64,000 nt of DNA from the NCBI RefSeq assembly GCF_001676875.1, contig NZ_JYKA01000014.1:39819-103818 (forward strand), in the 5' to 3' direction. Source of the DNA: Chromobacterium subtsugae. GTDB lineage: Bacteria > Pseudomonadota > Gammaproteobacteria > Burkholderiales > Chromobacteriaceae. Below are positions 43,968-53,421 of the stretch, one piece after another; position 1 is the first letter of the stretch; each line of letters opens with the position of its first letter. The translations under genes and the position numbers were made by a program. Below the pieces are notes generated by a model. It had not been told where the DNA came from and did no database searches. It worked only from the letters and a program-made list of their open reading frames with translations.

Positions 43968-44129
43968 CGCGGCCAGTCGTCCGGCCAGTCGGAGCTGGCA
44001 TAGTGGCCAGTTGTTTGCTTTTTGTTGGACAAACGTTTGAACCATTGCTGGATTTTGCATTTGTCATGGCCTATCTCGATATAGGCGCCATTCGGCGCCT
44101 GAAATCATACGAATAATTCGGGAGAGAAA

Positions 44130-45062
44130 ATGAAACACCTGTTGTCGCGCAGCGCATTCGTCCTCGCCTTGCTCATGTTGCCGTTCGCATCGGCCTTCGC
44201 TTCCTCCGGCTACACCCAAACCCGCTATCCCATCGTGCTGGTGCATGGCCTGTTCGGCTTTGGCCAGATGCTGGGGGTGGATTATTTCTACCAGGTGCCG
44301 GCCGCGTTGAAGGCTGACGGCGCCCAGGTATACGTGGCCGAGGTTTCCGCCACCGACAGCAACGAGGCCCGCGGCGAGCAATTGCTGCAGCAGGTGCAGA
44401 AGATCCTGGCCATCACCGGCGCGCAGAAGGTCAACCTGATCGGCCACAGCCAGGGCGCGCCCACCGCGCGCTACGTGGCCGGCGTGCGGCCGGACCTGGT
44501 GGCTTCGGTCACCACCATAGGCGGCGTCAACAAGGGCTCCACCGTGGCCGACATCGTGCGCGGCGCGGCGCCTGCGGGCACGGTTTCCGAAGCGGTGGCC
44601 GCCGCCATCGCCGGCGCTTTGGCCAAGGTGATCGCCTTCTTCTCCGGCACCAGCGACCTGCCGCAGCAGCCGATTGCCGCGTTGAACTCGCTGACCACCG
44701 CCGGCTCGCTGGCCTTCAACGCCAAGTTTCCGGCCGGCGTGCCGCGCTCGGCTTGCGGCGAAGGCGACTACCAGGTCAACGGCGTGCAGTACTACTCGTG
44801 GACCGGCGCGGCCACCACCACCAATGTGCTGGATCCGCTGACCATCCCGATGGGCGTGTTGGGCCTGGCTTTCGGCTCCACTGCCTCCGACGGCCTGGTG
44901 GCGGTGTGCTCCGCGCACCTGGGGCAGGTGATCCGCGACGACTACAAGATGAACCACGTCAACGAAATCAACCAGAGCTTCGGCCTGGTCAGCCTGTTCG
45001 AAGTCAGCCCGGTCAGCCTGTACCGCCAGCAGGCCAACCGCCTGAAGAACGCGGGCTTGTAA
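44130..45062 (+). CDS. lipA: Secreted triacylglycerol lipase (family I, foldase-dependent)
   Basis: 310 residues with signal peptide (to about FASAFAS). The oxyanion loop YPIVLVHGLFGF and the nucleophile Ser in GHSQG (about residue 110) mark family I.1/I.2 lipases of Pseudomonas and Burkholderia. Two later Cys (SACGEGDY and AVCSAHL) can form the known disulfide, and the late GLVAVCSAHLGQVIRDDYKMNHVNEI segment holds the catalytic His region. It hydrolyses long-chain triglycerides after type II secretion. The foldase gene starts 1 base after the stop. Confidence 0.93.
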   Translation: MKHLLSRSAFVLALLMLPFASAFASSGYTQTRYPIVLVHGLFGFGQMLGVDYFYQVPAALKADGAQVYVAEVSATDSNEARGEQLLQQVQKILAITGAQKVNLIGHSQGAPTARYVAGVRPDLVASVTTIGGVNKGSTVADIVRGAAPAGTVSEAVAAAIAGALAKVIAFFSGTSDLPQQPIAALNSLTTAGSLAFNAKFPAGVPRSACGEGDYQVNGVQYYSWTGAATTTNVLDPLTIPMGVLGLAFGSTASDGLVAVCSAHLGQVIRDDYKMNHVNEINQSFGLVSLFEVSPVSLYRQQANRLKNAGL

Positions 45063-45063
45063 G

Positions 45064-45990
45064 ATGCGCAAGGCCCGTCTGTTGCTTGGCTTGACGGGCG
45101 TCTGCGCCGGCCTGCTGGTTTGGCAGGCCTGGCCGCAGGCGCAGAAAACCGCTCCTGCCTCGGCGCAGGCCGGCAAGGACGGCGGTTTCGCGCCGTCCCT
45201 GCGCGGCACGCGGCCGGATGGCGCGGTCAAGGCTGCGGCCGACGGCGCGCTGCAGGTCAATCAGGAGCTGCGCCGCCTGTTCGACTACTATCTGGCCGCG
45301 TTGGGCGAGCGCGAGCTGCCGGCGATCCGCGCCGAGCTGCGCGCCTATCTGCAGCGCACCTTGTCCGCCGGCGCCTTGAAGCAGGCGATGGCGCTGTTCG
45401 ACCGCTACGTCGCTTACCGCCAGTCGCTGGCGGGGATGGCGGTGGCGGCGAGCAGCGACCTGGCGCAGCGGCTGGCGCGGGCGCAGTCGCTGCGGCTGCA
45501 GTACTTCTTCTCGCAGGCGGAAGTGGAGGGTTTGTTCGGCGATGAGGACCGTTACGACGCTTTCACCGCCAAGCGGCTGGCCATTCTGGCCAATTCGGCC
45601 TTGAGCGCGGCGGAAAAGCAGCGGCAGATCGCGCTGCTGGAGCAGCAGCTGCCGCCGGCCTTGCGCGCGGCGCGTGAAGAGCCGGTCAAGCATCTGCAGC
45701 TGGCGGAGGCCGAAGCCGAATTGCGCAAGCGGGGCGGCGGCGAGCAGGAACTGTACGCGCTGCGGGCCGGCATGGTGGGACAGGCCGCTGCCGACCGGCT
45801 GGCGTCGCTGGACAAGGAGGAGGCCGCCTGGCAGCAGCGGGTGGCCGATTTCAATCGCGAGCGGGCGGCCATTCTGCAAAACGGCCAACTGAGCGATCAG
45901 CAGCGCCAGCAGGCGGTCAGCCAGCTGCAGGCGCAGCGCTTCAGCCAGCAGGAAGCCTTGCGGCTGGGGGCTTTCTCGCCGGCCAGATAG
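45064..45990 (+). CDS. lifO: Lipase-specific foldase (Lif chaperone)
   Basis: 308 residues with an N-terminal membrane anchor (about 5-23) and a short variable linker rich in Ala and Gln. The Lif motif RxxFDY(F/C)LSALGE appears as LRRLFDYYLAALGE near residue 75. The rest is a long helical scaffold that wraps around the lipase in the periplasm. Its position directly after the lipase gene is the standard arrangement. Length is slightly below that of Burkholderia foldases. Confidence 0.93.
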   Translation: MRKARLLLGLTGVCAGLLVWQAWPQAQKTAPASAQAGKDGGFAPSLRGTRPDGAVKAAADGALQVNQELRRLFDYYLAALGERELPAIRAELRAYLQRTLSAGALKQAMALFDRYVAYRQSLAGMAVAASSDLAQRLARAQSLRLQYFFSQAEVEGLFGDEDRYDAFTAKRLAILANSALSAAEKQRQIALLEQQLPPALRAAREEPVKHLQLAEAEAELRKRGGGEQELYALRAGMVGQAAADRLASLDKEEAAWQQRVADFNRERAAILQNGQLSDQQRQQAVSQLQAQRFSQQEALRLGAFSPAR

Positions 45991-46016
45991 CGGAAAGCAG
46001 GATAAGGAAGGAAAGC

Positions 46017-46040
46017 AGCGGGCGCCGTCAGGCGCCCGTT
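46017..46040. terminator. Short hairpin between foldase and trpC
   Basis: GCGGGCGCC and GGCGCCCGT pair across a GTCA loop. T-runs are lacking on both sides, so its strength as terminator of the convergent genes is doubtful. Confidence 0.4.
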
Positions 46041-46044
46041 CGCA

Positions 46045-46842
46045 TCAGGGCTGCTGGCTGAACAGCCGCGCCAGCGCCTCGCCGGGCTCGGCTTCGCGCA
46101 TGAAGGCTTCGCCCACCAGGAAGCTGTGCACGCCGCTGCTGCGCATCAGGCGCACGTCGTCGACGCCGGCGATGCCGCTCTCGGTGACGGCGATGCGGCC
46201 GTTGTCGATGCGCGGCAGCAGTTTGAGCGTGGTGGCCAGGCTCACTTCGAAGCTGCGCAGATTGCGGTTGTTGACGCCTATCAGCTCGGTCTTCAGCTGC
46301 AGCGCGGCATCCAGCTCCGCCTCGTTGTGCACTTCGGCCAGCACCGCCATGCCCAGCTCGTCGGCCAGCGCCTCGAATGCCTGCATCTGCGGCAGCTCCA
46401 GCGCGGCGGCGATCAGCAGGATGCAGTCGGCGCCCATCGCGCGGGCTTCGTAGATCTGGTATTCGTCGACGATGAAGTCCTTGCGCAGCGCCGGCAGGTG
46501 GCAGGCGGCGCGGGCGGCTTCCAGGAAGCTCGCGTCGCCCTGGAAATACTGGCGGTCGGTCAGCACCGACAGGCAGGCCGCGCCGTGCTTGGCGTAGCTG
46601 GCGGCGATGGCGGCCGGGTCGAAGTCGGGGCGGATCACGCCCTTGCTCGGGCTGGCCTTCTTGATTTCGGCGATCACGGCGGCCTTGCCCAGCGCATGCT
46701 TGGCGCGGATGGCGGCGACGAAGTCGCGGCGGTCGCCGCGGGATTCGGCGTCGGCGCGCACGCTGGCGAGCGGGCGGCCGCTTTGCGCCGCGGCGATTTC
46801 CTCATGCTTGGTGGCGATGATGGTGTTGAGAATATCGGACAT
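46045..46842 (-). CDS. trpC: Indole-3-glycerol phosphate synthase
   Basis: 265 residues, monofunctional form. It closes the indole ring in tryptophan synthesis. Catalytic residues are all visible in the TIM barrel: Lys in KKASPSKG, Lys in LPALRKDF, Glu in VLAEVH, the Asn of GVNNRNL and Glu in VTESGI. In many bacteria it follows trpD; here no other trp gene is adjacent within the window. The upstream region up to 46,980 shows no leader peptide with Trp codons that I can recognise. Confidence 0.95.
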   Translation of the reverse strand: MSDILNTIIATKHEEIAAAQSGRPLASVRADAESRGDRRDFVAAIRAKHALGKAAVIAEIKKASPSKGVIRPDFDPAAIAASYAKHGAACLSVLTDRQYFQGDASFLEAARAACHLPALRKDFIVDEYQIYEARAMGADCILLIAAALELPQMQAFEALADELGMAVLAEVHNEAELDAALQLKTELIGVNNRNLRSFEVSLATTLKLLPRIDNGRIAVTESGIAGVDDVRLMRSSGVHSFLVGEAFMREAEPGEALARLFSQQP

Positions 46843-46979
46843 GCTGGCTTCTGTGGTATCGACAACGAATCAGCCATCATGCAGAACATCGCCGAGTCTG
46901 GCAAGTCACGCAAAATGATGTTTGCGCGATGCGGGCGGCGGCTCGGCTGCGCGAGGCTGGCCGATGCGGGGCCGCGCAA

Positions 46980-47005
46980 GAAAAAACCGCCCGGGACGGG
47001 CGGTT
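46980..47005 (-). terminator. Terminator of the short-chain dehydrogenase gene
   Basis: AACCGCCCG and CGGGCGGTT form a 9-bp stem with a 3-base loop, followed on the minus strand by TTTTTTCTT. It lies 20 bases past the stop. Confidence 0.88.
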
Positions 47006-47025
47006 CGCGGCGCAGGCTGCCGGGT

Positions 47026-47784
47026 TCAGCGCGAGACGAAGCCGCCGTTGATGAACAGGGTTTGGGCGGTGGTCCAGCGGTTTTCCGGGGAAACCAGATG
47101 CTTGACCAGCGGCACCAGGTCCGCCACCTGGCCCAGCTCGCCGTTGATGCTTGCGCGCTTCAGGTAGGCCACGGTTTCCGGGGTTTCCACCGCGTAGAAG
47201 AATTCGGTGTCCATCGGGCCGGGCGCCACCACGTTGACGGTGATGCCGCGCTGGCCCACTTCCTTGGCCAGCGCGCGGGTGAAGTCCTCCAGCGGCGCCT
47301 TGCTGCCGGCGTAGACGCCGTAGTAGCCGGTGGTGGCGGCCAAGAGCGAGGTGCCGATGCTGAGGATGCGGCCGTTGTCGCGCAGGCGGCGGCCGGCTTC
47401 CTGCAGGCAGAAGAAGGCTGCCTTGGTATTCAGGGCGAAGATGGCGTCGAACTCTTCCTCGCTGACCTCGGTGACCGGCTTTTTCACCATCATGCCGGCG
47501 GTGTTGATCAGGATGTCCAGATGGCCGAAGCGCGCTTCCACCGCGTCGAACAGGCGGCGCACTTCCGCGATCTTGGTGATGTCGGCCTGCACGGCGAAAG
47601 CCTGGCCGCCGGCGGCAAGGATCTGGGCGGCGGCTTCTTCCGCGCCGGCGCGGGAGCCGGCGCTGTTGTAGTGGATGGCGACGGCGGCGCCGTCGGCGGC
47701 CAGCGCCTCGGCGAAGGCGCGGCCCATATTGCGCGATGCGCCGACTGCCAGCGCGACTTTTCCTGCGAAGTGGGATTGGCTCAT
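47026..47784 (-). CDS. Short-chain dehydrogenase/reductase
   Basis: 252 residues, classical SDR length. The cofactor loop is GASRNMG (near residue 15), the structural motif NTAG replaces NNAG, the catalytic Ser lies in SIGTS and the YxxxK pair in YAGSK (about 155-159). The C-terminal NGGFVSR is common in FabG-like enzymes. Substrate is unknown. It is divergent from a LysR regulator gene, which probably controls it. Confidence 0.9.
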   Translation of the reverse strand: MSQSHFAGKVALAVGASRNMGRAFAEALAADGAAVAIHYNSAGSRAGAEEAAAQILAAGGQAFAVQADITKIAEVRRLFDAVEARFGHLDILINTAGMMVKKPVTEVSEEEFDAIFALNTKAAFFCLQEAGRRLRDNGRILSIGTSLLAATTGYYGVYAGSKAPLEDFTRALAKEVGQRGITVNVVAPGPMDTEFFYAVETPETVAYLKRASINGELGQVADLVPLVKHLVSPENRWTTAQTLFINGGFVSR

Positions 47785-47917
47785 GTTTGCTGCTCCGTTG
47801 GCTGTGCCGCATGTCGCGGCGGGTGTTGACGCTTCGCAGTGTATTGTTTGGATATCTCCTGATAAATATGATGATTTTGATTACACTATCCATAAAGTCG
47901 ATCTAATTGGAGCAGGC

Positions 47918-48826
47918 ATGGACCGGATTCAGGCGATGCAGGTATTCGCCACCGTGGTGGACGCCGGCGGCTTCACCAAGGCCGCGCAGCAGATGCAGTT
48001 GCCGCGCGCCACGGTGTCCAGCGCGGTGCAGCAACTGGAGGCGCAGCTGGGCGTGCGGCTTTTGCACCGGACCACGCGCCGGGTGCAATTGACGCTGGAC
48101 GGCAGCGGCTTCTACGAACGCTGCCAGCAGCTGCTGGCCGATTTCGAGGAAATCGAGGCCTTGTTCAGCCAGCAGGGGGCCAATCCGCGCGGCAAGCTGC
48201 GCATAGACGTGCCGGGGCCGATAGGCCGCCAGGTGCTGGCGCCGGCGTTGCCGGAGTTTTTCCGCCAGTACCCCGACATCCAGCTGGAGCTGGGCGTCAC
48301 CGACCGCCCGGTGGACCTGATTCAGGAAGGGGTGGATTGCGTGATCCGGGTGGGGCAGCTTGGCGAGTCGCGGCTGGTGGCGCGGCGGGTGGGCATGCTG
48401 GCGCAAGGCAATTACGCCAGCCCGGCCTACCTGGCGAGTTTCGGCGAACCGCGCAGCCCGGACGATCTGGCGCGGCACCAGGCGGTGAACTACGCGTCGC
48501 CGTCCAGCGGCAAGGTGTTCGCCTGGGAGTGGCAGCGCGACGGCGAGTGGCAGGAGAGGGCGCTGAGCGCCAAAATCAGTGTCAACCAGGTGGAAACCTA
48601 TCTGGCCTGCGCGCTGGCCGGGCTGGGCCTGATCCAGTTGCCGCGCTACGATGCGGCGCCGCATGTGGCCGCCGGGCGGCTGGTTGAGGTGCTGGCCGAC
48701 TGGCCGCCGCCGGCGATGCCGGTGTCGGTGTTGTATCCGCACCGGCGCCATTTGTCGCGGCGGGTGCAGGTTTTCGTCGAATGGGCCTCGGCCCTGCTGC
48801 GGGAGCGGCTGGGTTTGGCCGACTAG
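47918..48826 (+). CDS. LysR-family regulator
   Basis: 302 residues from the ATG at 47918, preceded by TTGGAG. The N-terminal winged helix-turn-helix (FTKAAQQMQLPRATVSSAVQQLEAQLGVRLLHRTTR, seen in parts) is typical, and the C-terminal two-lobed domain matches the CrgA/DsdC-like group (PEFFRQYPDIQLELGVTDRPVDL). It probably activates or represses the divergent dehydrogenase gene, 133 bases away. The effector is unknown. Its stop overlaps the convergent ProX-type gene by 4 bases. Confidence 0.92.
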   Translation: MDRIQAMQVFATVVDAGGFTKAAQQMQLPRATVSSAVQQLEAQLGVRLLHRTTRRVQLTLDGSGFYERCQQLLADFEEIEALFSQQGANPRGKLRIDVPGPIGRQVLAPALPEFFRQYPDIQLELGVTDRPVDLIQEGVDCVIRVGQLGESRLVARRVGMLAQGNYASPAYLASFGEPRSPDDLARHQAVNYASPSSGKVFAWEWQRDGEWQERALSAKISVNQVETYLACALAGLGLIQLPRYDAAPHVAAGRLVEVLADWPPPAMPVSVLYPHRRHLSRRVQVFVEWASALLRERLGLAD

Positions 48827-49323
48827 CGGCTATCGCGCCGCGGCACCGCCAACACCCGCGGCGGGTGGCCGCAGTGCCGCAACAGCCGCTCCAGGTCGGC
48901 CACCGGCACGCTGAGCGTGGCGGTATTCACCAGCGGATGGCATAGGATGGCCTCCGCCGCCCACAGTTCGGCGTCCACCACCACCTGCACCGCGTCGTCG
49001 CGGTCGTTGACCGCCGCCAGCAGCGTCACCGATCCCGGCTCCAGCCCCAGGTGGCGCTTCAGCCTTTCCGGCGAGGCGAAACGCAGCCCTTTGGCGTCCA
49101 GCGTTTCGCCCAGGGCCTTGATGTCCACTCCGGCCGCGGCCGGCACTGCCACCAGAAAATGCCGGCGGCCCTTGGCGTCGCATAAAAACAGGTTTTTGCA
49201 CTCCGCGCCGGGCAGGTCTGGAATCAGTCGCGCGGCCTCTTCGCAGGTATAGACCGGCGGATGCTCGAAGCGTTGATAGTGGACCTGCTGCGCGTCCAGC
49301 AGGCGATACAGCGCGTGTTCCAT
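48823..49323 (-). CDS. YbaK/ProX-type aminoacyl-tRNA deacylase
   Basis: 166 residues. It matches the stand-alone ProXp-ala (PrdX) type: HPPVYTCEEAARL near residue 21, then GAECKNLFLCDAKGR with the conserved Lys, and a late GSVTLLAAVND. These cytoplasmic enzymes remove alanine wrongly joined to tRNA-Pro. A role on another mischarged tRNA is possible, because subfamilies differ in few residues. The gene converges with the LysR gene by a 4-base overlap. Confidence 0.85.
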   Translation of the reverse strand: MEHALYRLLDAQQVHYQRFEHPPVYTCEEAARLIPDLPGAECKNLFLCDAKGRRHFLVAVPAAAGVDIKALGETLDAKGLRFASPERLKRHLGLEPGSVTLLAAVNDRDDAVQVVVDAELWAAEAILCHPLVNTATLSVPVADLERLLRHCGHPPRVLAVPRRDSR

Positions 49324-49379
49324 GCAGTGTTCTCCGGCGTTTCGTTCCGTTTGAAACTATCACGGCGCCGCCGCCCGCG

Positions 49380-49943
49380 TCACCCCGCCAGTTTCATGAT
49401 CAAGCCTTCCAGCGCCGCCAGCGCCGCTTCCGGCCGGCCGTCGATCTGCGCGCGCACGATGGCGCCGTCGGCCGCCAGCGCCAGCATGTCTGCCAAGCCG
49501 GCTGGGGCCGGGCGGGCCGGCAGCAGCGCGGCGATCGCATCGCGCATTTCGCTTTTGTGCCGGCGCGCCGCCTCGGCCAGCTCCGCTTCGGCCGGCATTT
49601 CGCCGACGCCGTTGATGAAGGCGCAGCCGCGAAAGTCGTCGGAGGCGAACCATTCCCGCAGCGCCTGGGCCAGCGCCATGGCGCCGTCGGCGGCATGGCG
49701 CGCCAACGCGGCGCGAAAGCCCGCCATCCATTGCTGGTGGCGTTGTTCCAGGTAGGCCTGTATCAAGTCGTGCTTGCTGGGGAAGTGGCGATAAAACGTC
49801 ACCTTGGTGACGCAGGATTCGGCGATGAGCCGGTCTATGCCGGTGGCGCGCAGGCCTTCGCGGTAGAACAAGCGGTGCGCGGTGGCGAGGATGCGTTCCC
49901 GCGCCGGCAGCGCGGCGATGCCGCTGGATGGATTCGGTTTCAT
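49380..49943 (-). CDS. TetR-family repressor
   Basis: 187 residues. The N-terminal helix-turn-helix (LRATGIDRLIAESCVTKVTFYRHFPSK, seen in parts) is clear at about 30-60; the C-terminal half is Ala-rich and forms the ligand pocket. It is divergent from the NTF2-like gene, and the 89 bases between them hold two near-identical palindromes, which must be its operators. It would repress itself and that gene until a small ligand binds. The ligand is unknown. Confidence 0.92.
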   Translation of the reverse strand: MKPNPSSGIAALPARERILATAHRLFYREGLRATGIDRLIAESCVTKVTFYRHFPSKHDLIQAYLEQRHQQWMAGFRAALARHAADGAMALAQALREWFASDDFRGCAFINGVGEMPAEAELAEAARRHKSEMRDAIAALLPARPAPAGLADMLALAADGAIVRAQIDGRPEAALAALEGLIMKLAG

Positions 49944-49953
49944 GAAAGTGATT

Positions 49954-49971
49954 GTAGACAGAGTTGTCTAC
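49954..49971. promoter_or_regulatory. TetR operator 1
   Basis: GTAGACA-GAGT-TGTCTAC, a perfect 7-bp inverted repeat with a 4-base centre, 11 bases before the TetR start. The same arms recur 40 bases to the right. Confidence 0.88.
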
Positions 49972-49993
49972 TTAAGTCTAGACTGGTTTGCGT

Positions 49994-50011
49994 GTAGACA
50001 AATCTGTCTAC
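49994..50011. promoter_or_regulatory. TetR operator 2
   Basis: GTAGACA-AATC-TGTCTAC has identical arms to operator 1, with only the centre changed. It lies 22 bases before the NTF2-like ATG. The 40-base distance, close to four helix turns, puts both repressor dimers on the same face. Confidence 0.88.
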
Positions 50012-50032
50012 TTAACCTGAAAAGGAAACATC

Positions 50033-50500
50033 ATGGAAAACCGCCCGCCGCTGCCGCCGTTCACTCGCGAAACTGCGATCGAGAAAGCCCGCCTGGCCGA
50101 AGATGGCTGGAACAGCCGCGATCCGGCCCGGGTGGCGCTGGCCTACAGCGTGGATACCCGCTGGCGCAACCGCGTCGACTTTCCTCAGGGCCGGGCCGAA
50201 GCCGAGGCCTTGCTGGCGCGCAAATGGAAACGCGAGCTGGATTACCGTTTGATCAAGGAGTTATGGGCATTCGACGGCAACCGCATCGCGGTGCGCTTCG
50301 CCTACGAATGGCATGACGACGCCGGCCAGTGGTACCGCAGTTACGGCAACGAGAACTGGGCCTTCGGCGCCGACGGCCTGATGACCGACCGCCACGCCAG
50401 CATCAACGACATGCCGATTGCGCAAGCCGAGCGCCAGTTCTTCTGGCCGCTGGGCCGTCGTCCGGACGACCATCCAGGTTTGAGCGATCTGGGCTTGTAG
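50033..50500 (+). CDS. NTF2-like protein (DUF1348)
   Basis: 155 residues, ATG after AAAGGAAAC. The fold is a cone of one helix pair and a curved sheet, seen in [21 protein letters not shown] and [15 protein letters not shown]1348 proteins resemble SnoaL-type enzymes, but no catalytic residue can be named. It is the likely target of the divergent TetR repressor. A stress or small-molecule detoxification role is inference from that control. Confidence 0.85.
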   Translation: MENRPPLPPFTRETAIEKARLAEDGWNSRDPARVALAYSVDTRWRNRVDFPQGRAEAEALLARKWKRELDYRLIKELWAFDGNRIAVRFAYEWHDDAGQWYRSYGNENWAFGADGLMTDRHASINDMPIAQAERQFFWPLGRRPDDHPGLSDLGL

Positions 50501-50641
50501 CCGTGGACGCGGCGGGCCGCGCGGACGCGCGCGCCTGCCGCTTGGGCAATGGAAATAGGTATGGACAGCGGGACATGCGGCTGATTAGTATCAATGCCAT
50601 TGACATTGCGGCCCAGGCCGACATCACATGGAGTTTTGCCC

Positions 50642-52105
50642 ATGCTTGAAACCATCCGGCAGCGCTTCCTGGCGCTGCAACCGCAGGCGGATTTTTGTTC
50701 GCTGCGCTACGTGGAGGAAGACCGCGAACGGCTGCATGTCCGGCAGGGGCGGCAGCAGCCGTTGAGCCGCAGCCACGACCGCGGCGCGATGATCGTCGTG
50801 ATCGATGGCGGCGGCTATGGCTATGCGGCCACCGCCGACCTGAGCGAGGCGGGCCTGCGCGCCGCTTTCGCGCGGGCGAAGGCGTGGGCCCGCGCCACGG
50901 CCGGCTGCGGGGTGTTCGATTACCGCCAAGTCGAGTTGCCCAGCCCGTCCGGCCGCTACGCCGGCCCGGGCAGCGAGAGCGAGGCTCCGTGGCGCCGCGC
51001 TGAATTGCTGGGTTTGCTGATGGAGGAATCTGCCGCGGCCAAGGGCGAGGACGCGCGCATCGTGGATTGGTCGGCCGGCCTGGTGCGGCAGGACATCCGC
51101 CAGCTCTACCTGACGTCGCGCGGCGGCGAGGCGGAGCAGCGTTTCCGCATGCTGACGCCGTCGTTGACGGTGACGGCCTTCGCCGACGGCCGAGTGCAGA
51201 CGCGCAGCCTGGGCGGCCAGTATGGCGGCATGGCGCGCCAGGGCGCGGAGGAGGCGTTGATCGCGGAGGCCGGCCTGGCCGGCGCCGGCCGCCGCGTCGC
51301 CGACGAAGCCTTGCAGCTGCTGCATGCGCCCAATTGCCCGAGCGGCAAGATGGACCTGCTGCTGATGCCGGAGCAGATGATGCTGCAGATTCACGAAAGC
51401 ATAGGCCATCCGCTGGAGTTGGACCGCATCCTGGGCGACGAGCGCAATTACGCCGGCACCAGCTTCGTCACCCTGGACATGTTCGGCCATTACCAGTACG
51501 GCTCCAACCTGCTCAACGTCACCTTCGATCCGCTGCGCCGCCAGGAATTGGCCAGCTATGGCTGGGACGACGACGGCAAGGCCGCCGACAAGACGTGGCT
51601 GATCCGGAACGGCGTGCTGGAGCGGCCGCTGGGCGGCGACATCTCTTCGGCCCGGGCCGGCTTGGAGGAGATCGCGCTGGACGGGGTGGCGAACAGCCGC
51701 GGCTGCAACTGGAACCGGCCGGCGATAGACCGGATGGCCAACCTCAATGTCGAACCCGGCGACAAGACTTTCGAACAGCTGGTGGCCGGCGTGGAGCGCG
51801 GCGTGCTGATGCAGACCAATGTCAGCTGGTCGATCGACGATTCGCGCAACAAGTTCCAGTTCGGCTGCGAATGGGGCCAGTTGATAGAAGACGGCGAATT
51901 GAAGGGTGTGGTGCGCAATCCCAATTACCGCGGCATTTCCGCCAATTTCTGGCGCTCGCTGCGGGCGGTGGGCGACGAGTCTACGCTGTCGGTGCTGGGA
52001 ACGCCTTATTGCGGCAAGGGCGAGCCCAACCAGGTGGTGAGAGTGGGCCACGCTTCGCCGGCCTGCGTGTTCGGCGAGGTGGATGTATTCGGAGGAGCGG
52101 CGTGA
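50642..52105 (+). CDS. tldD: TldD-like metalloprotease
   Basis: 487 residues from the ATG at 50642. The zinc motif HESIGH (His251, Glu252, His256) is intact and followed by PLELDR, as in TldD. A Cys near 462 (GTPYCGKGEPNQ) matches the third zinc ligand of TldD. With its partner (TldE/PmbA) it forms a heterodimer that degrades unfolded peptides or matures ribosomal peptides such as microcins. The PmbA-like gene follows with overlapping stop and start. It may be a paralogue besides a housekeeping tldD, which cannot be checked here. Confidence 0.88.
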   Translation: MLETIRQRFLALQPQADFCSLRYVEEDRERLHVRQGRQQPLSRSHDRGAMIVVIDGGGYGYAATADLSEAGLRAAFARAKAWARATAGCGVFDYRQVELPSPSGRYAGPGSESEAPWRRAELLGLLMEESAAAKGEDARIVDWSAGLVRQDIRQLYLTSRGGEAEQRFRMLTPSLTVTAFADGRVQTRSLGGQYGGMARQGAEEALIAEAGLAGAGRRVADEALQLLHAPNCPSGKMDLLLMPEQMMLQIHESIGHPLELDRILGDERNYAGTSFVTLDMFGHYQYGSNLLNVTFDPLRRQELASYGWDDDGKAADKTWLIRNGVLERPLGGDISSARAGLEEIALDGVANSRGCNWNRPAIDRMANLNVEPGDKTFEQLVAGVERGVLMQTNVSWSIDDSRNKFQFGCEWGQLIEDGELKGVVRNPNYRGISANFWRSLRAVGDESTLSVLGTPYCGKGEPNQVVRVGHASPACVFGEVDVFGGAA

Positions 52106-53421
52106 TGCGGGCGCATTTCAAATTATTGGCGAACGAACTGAAGCGGCAGCTGCGGGAGGGCGAGGGCTTTACCCTGTGGCTGGAGGCCGAGTCCACCGAT
52201 TTCGTCAGGTTCAACCATGGCAAGGTGCGGCAGGCCGGCTCGGTGCGGCAGGCGTATCTGGATGTGCGCCTGCTGCGGGGAAGCCGCCAGGTCACGCAGC
52301 AGCTGTCGCTATCCGGCGACGACCACGATCTGGCCTTGCTGGAGAGCAGCTTGCCGGCCTTGCGCGCGGCGCTGGACGATGTGGAGGATGATCCCTTCCT
52401 GTTGCTGAACGACAAGCCGCAGGACAGCGAACGGCTGTCCGCTGCGGCGCTGCCGGACGGCGCGGCCATGGCGGAGGATATCCTGGCCGCCGCGCGCGGG
52501 CATGACTTGGTCGGCATCCTGGCCGCCGGCGAGATGAGCTTCGGCTTCGCCAATCATCTGGGCCAATTCAATTGGCAGCAGGGCGGCAGCTGGAATTTCG
52601 ACTGGAGCCTGCATGCGTTTGGCGACAAGGCCGTGAAGCGCAGCATGGCCGGCGGCGAATGGGACGCGGGCCGGCTGCGCGGCGCCATCGACGAGGCGGC
52701 GGCGCAGCTGGAGTGGCTGAAGTTGCCGCCCAAGACGCTGGAGCCGGGCCGTTATCGCGCTTATTTCACGCCTTCGGCGCTGGGCAGCCTGCTGTCCATG
52801 CTCAACTGGGGCGGCCTGTCGGAAAAAGAGGTGCGTTCCAAGCGCAGCCCCTTGTTGAAGCTGGCCGCCGGCGAAGTCGGCCTGTCGCCGTTGGTGACGT
52901 TGACGGAGGATGCCGCGGCCGGCCTGGCGCCGATGTTCCAGAGCGATGGCTTCATCAAGCCGGATCAGGTGGGCCTGATCGTCGGCGGCGCGCACCGCAA
53001 CAGCCTGATCGGGCCGCGCAGCGCCGGCGAGTTCGGCTTGGCGCCCAATGCCGGCGCGCATGAGATAGCGGAATCGTTGCGGATGGAGGCGGGGGCCTTG
53101 CCGCAGCAGCAGGCGCTGGAAGCGTTGGGCACCGGGGTGTACCTGTCCAATCTGTGGTACCTGAACTTTTCCGACCGGGCCGCTTGCCGCATCACCGGCA
53201 TGACGCGTTTCGCCTGTTTCTGGGTGGAGGGCGGCAAGATCGTCGCGCCGCTGGGCGTGATGCGTTTCGACGATAGCCTGTTCGATCTGTTGGGCGGGCA
53301 GCTGGAGGCGCTGACCGCCGAGCGCGAATTGCTGGCGGACGCCAGCAGCTACGGCGGCCGCGCCACCCAGAGCAAACTGCTGCCCGGCGCCTTGGTTTCC
53401 TCCTTGCATTTCAGCCTGTAA
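52105..53421 (+). CDS. pmbA: PmbA/TldE-like partner protein
   Basis: 438 residues; ATG shares its A with the TldD stop (TGATG). It has the fold of PmbA/TldE but no HExxxH, as expected of the non-catalytic half that gates substrate entry. Typical pieces are VRFNHGKVRQAGSV near the start and LGTGVYLSNLWYLNFSD late. No RiPP precursor is recognisable nearby, so a general peptidase role is more likely than toxin maturation. Confidence 0.88.
   Translation: MRAHFKLLANELKRQLREGEGFTLWLEAESTDFVRFNHGKVRQAGSVRQAYLDVRLLRGSRQVTQQLSLSGDDHDLALLESSLPALRAALDDVEDDPFLLLNDKPQDSERLSAAALPDGAAMAEDILAAARGHDLVGILAAGEMSFGFANHLGQFNWQQGGSWNFDWSLHAFGDKAVKRSMAGGEWDAGRLRGAIDEAAAQLEWLKLPPKTLEPGRYRAYFTPSALGSLLSMLNWGGLSEKEVRSKRSPLLKLAAGEVGLSPLVTLTEDAAAGLAPMFQSDGFIKPDQVGLIVGGAHRNSLIGPRSAGEFGLAPNAGAHEIAESLRMEAGALPQQQALEALGTGVYLSNLWYLNFSDRAACRITGMTRFACFWVEGGKIVAPLGVMRFDDSLFDLLGGQLEALTAERELLADASSYGGRATQSKLLPGALVSSLHFSL

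Noticed and set aside
47838..47887. AGTGTA and TACACT as a LysR site between the dehydrogenase and regulator genes
   Set aside because: The arms are 38 bases apart and the flanks do not match. A site must exist there, but this pairing is not convincing.
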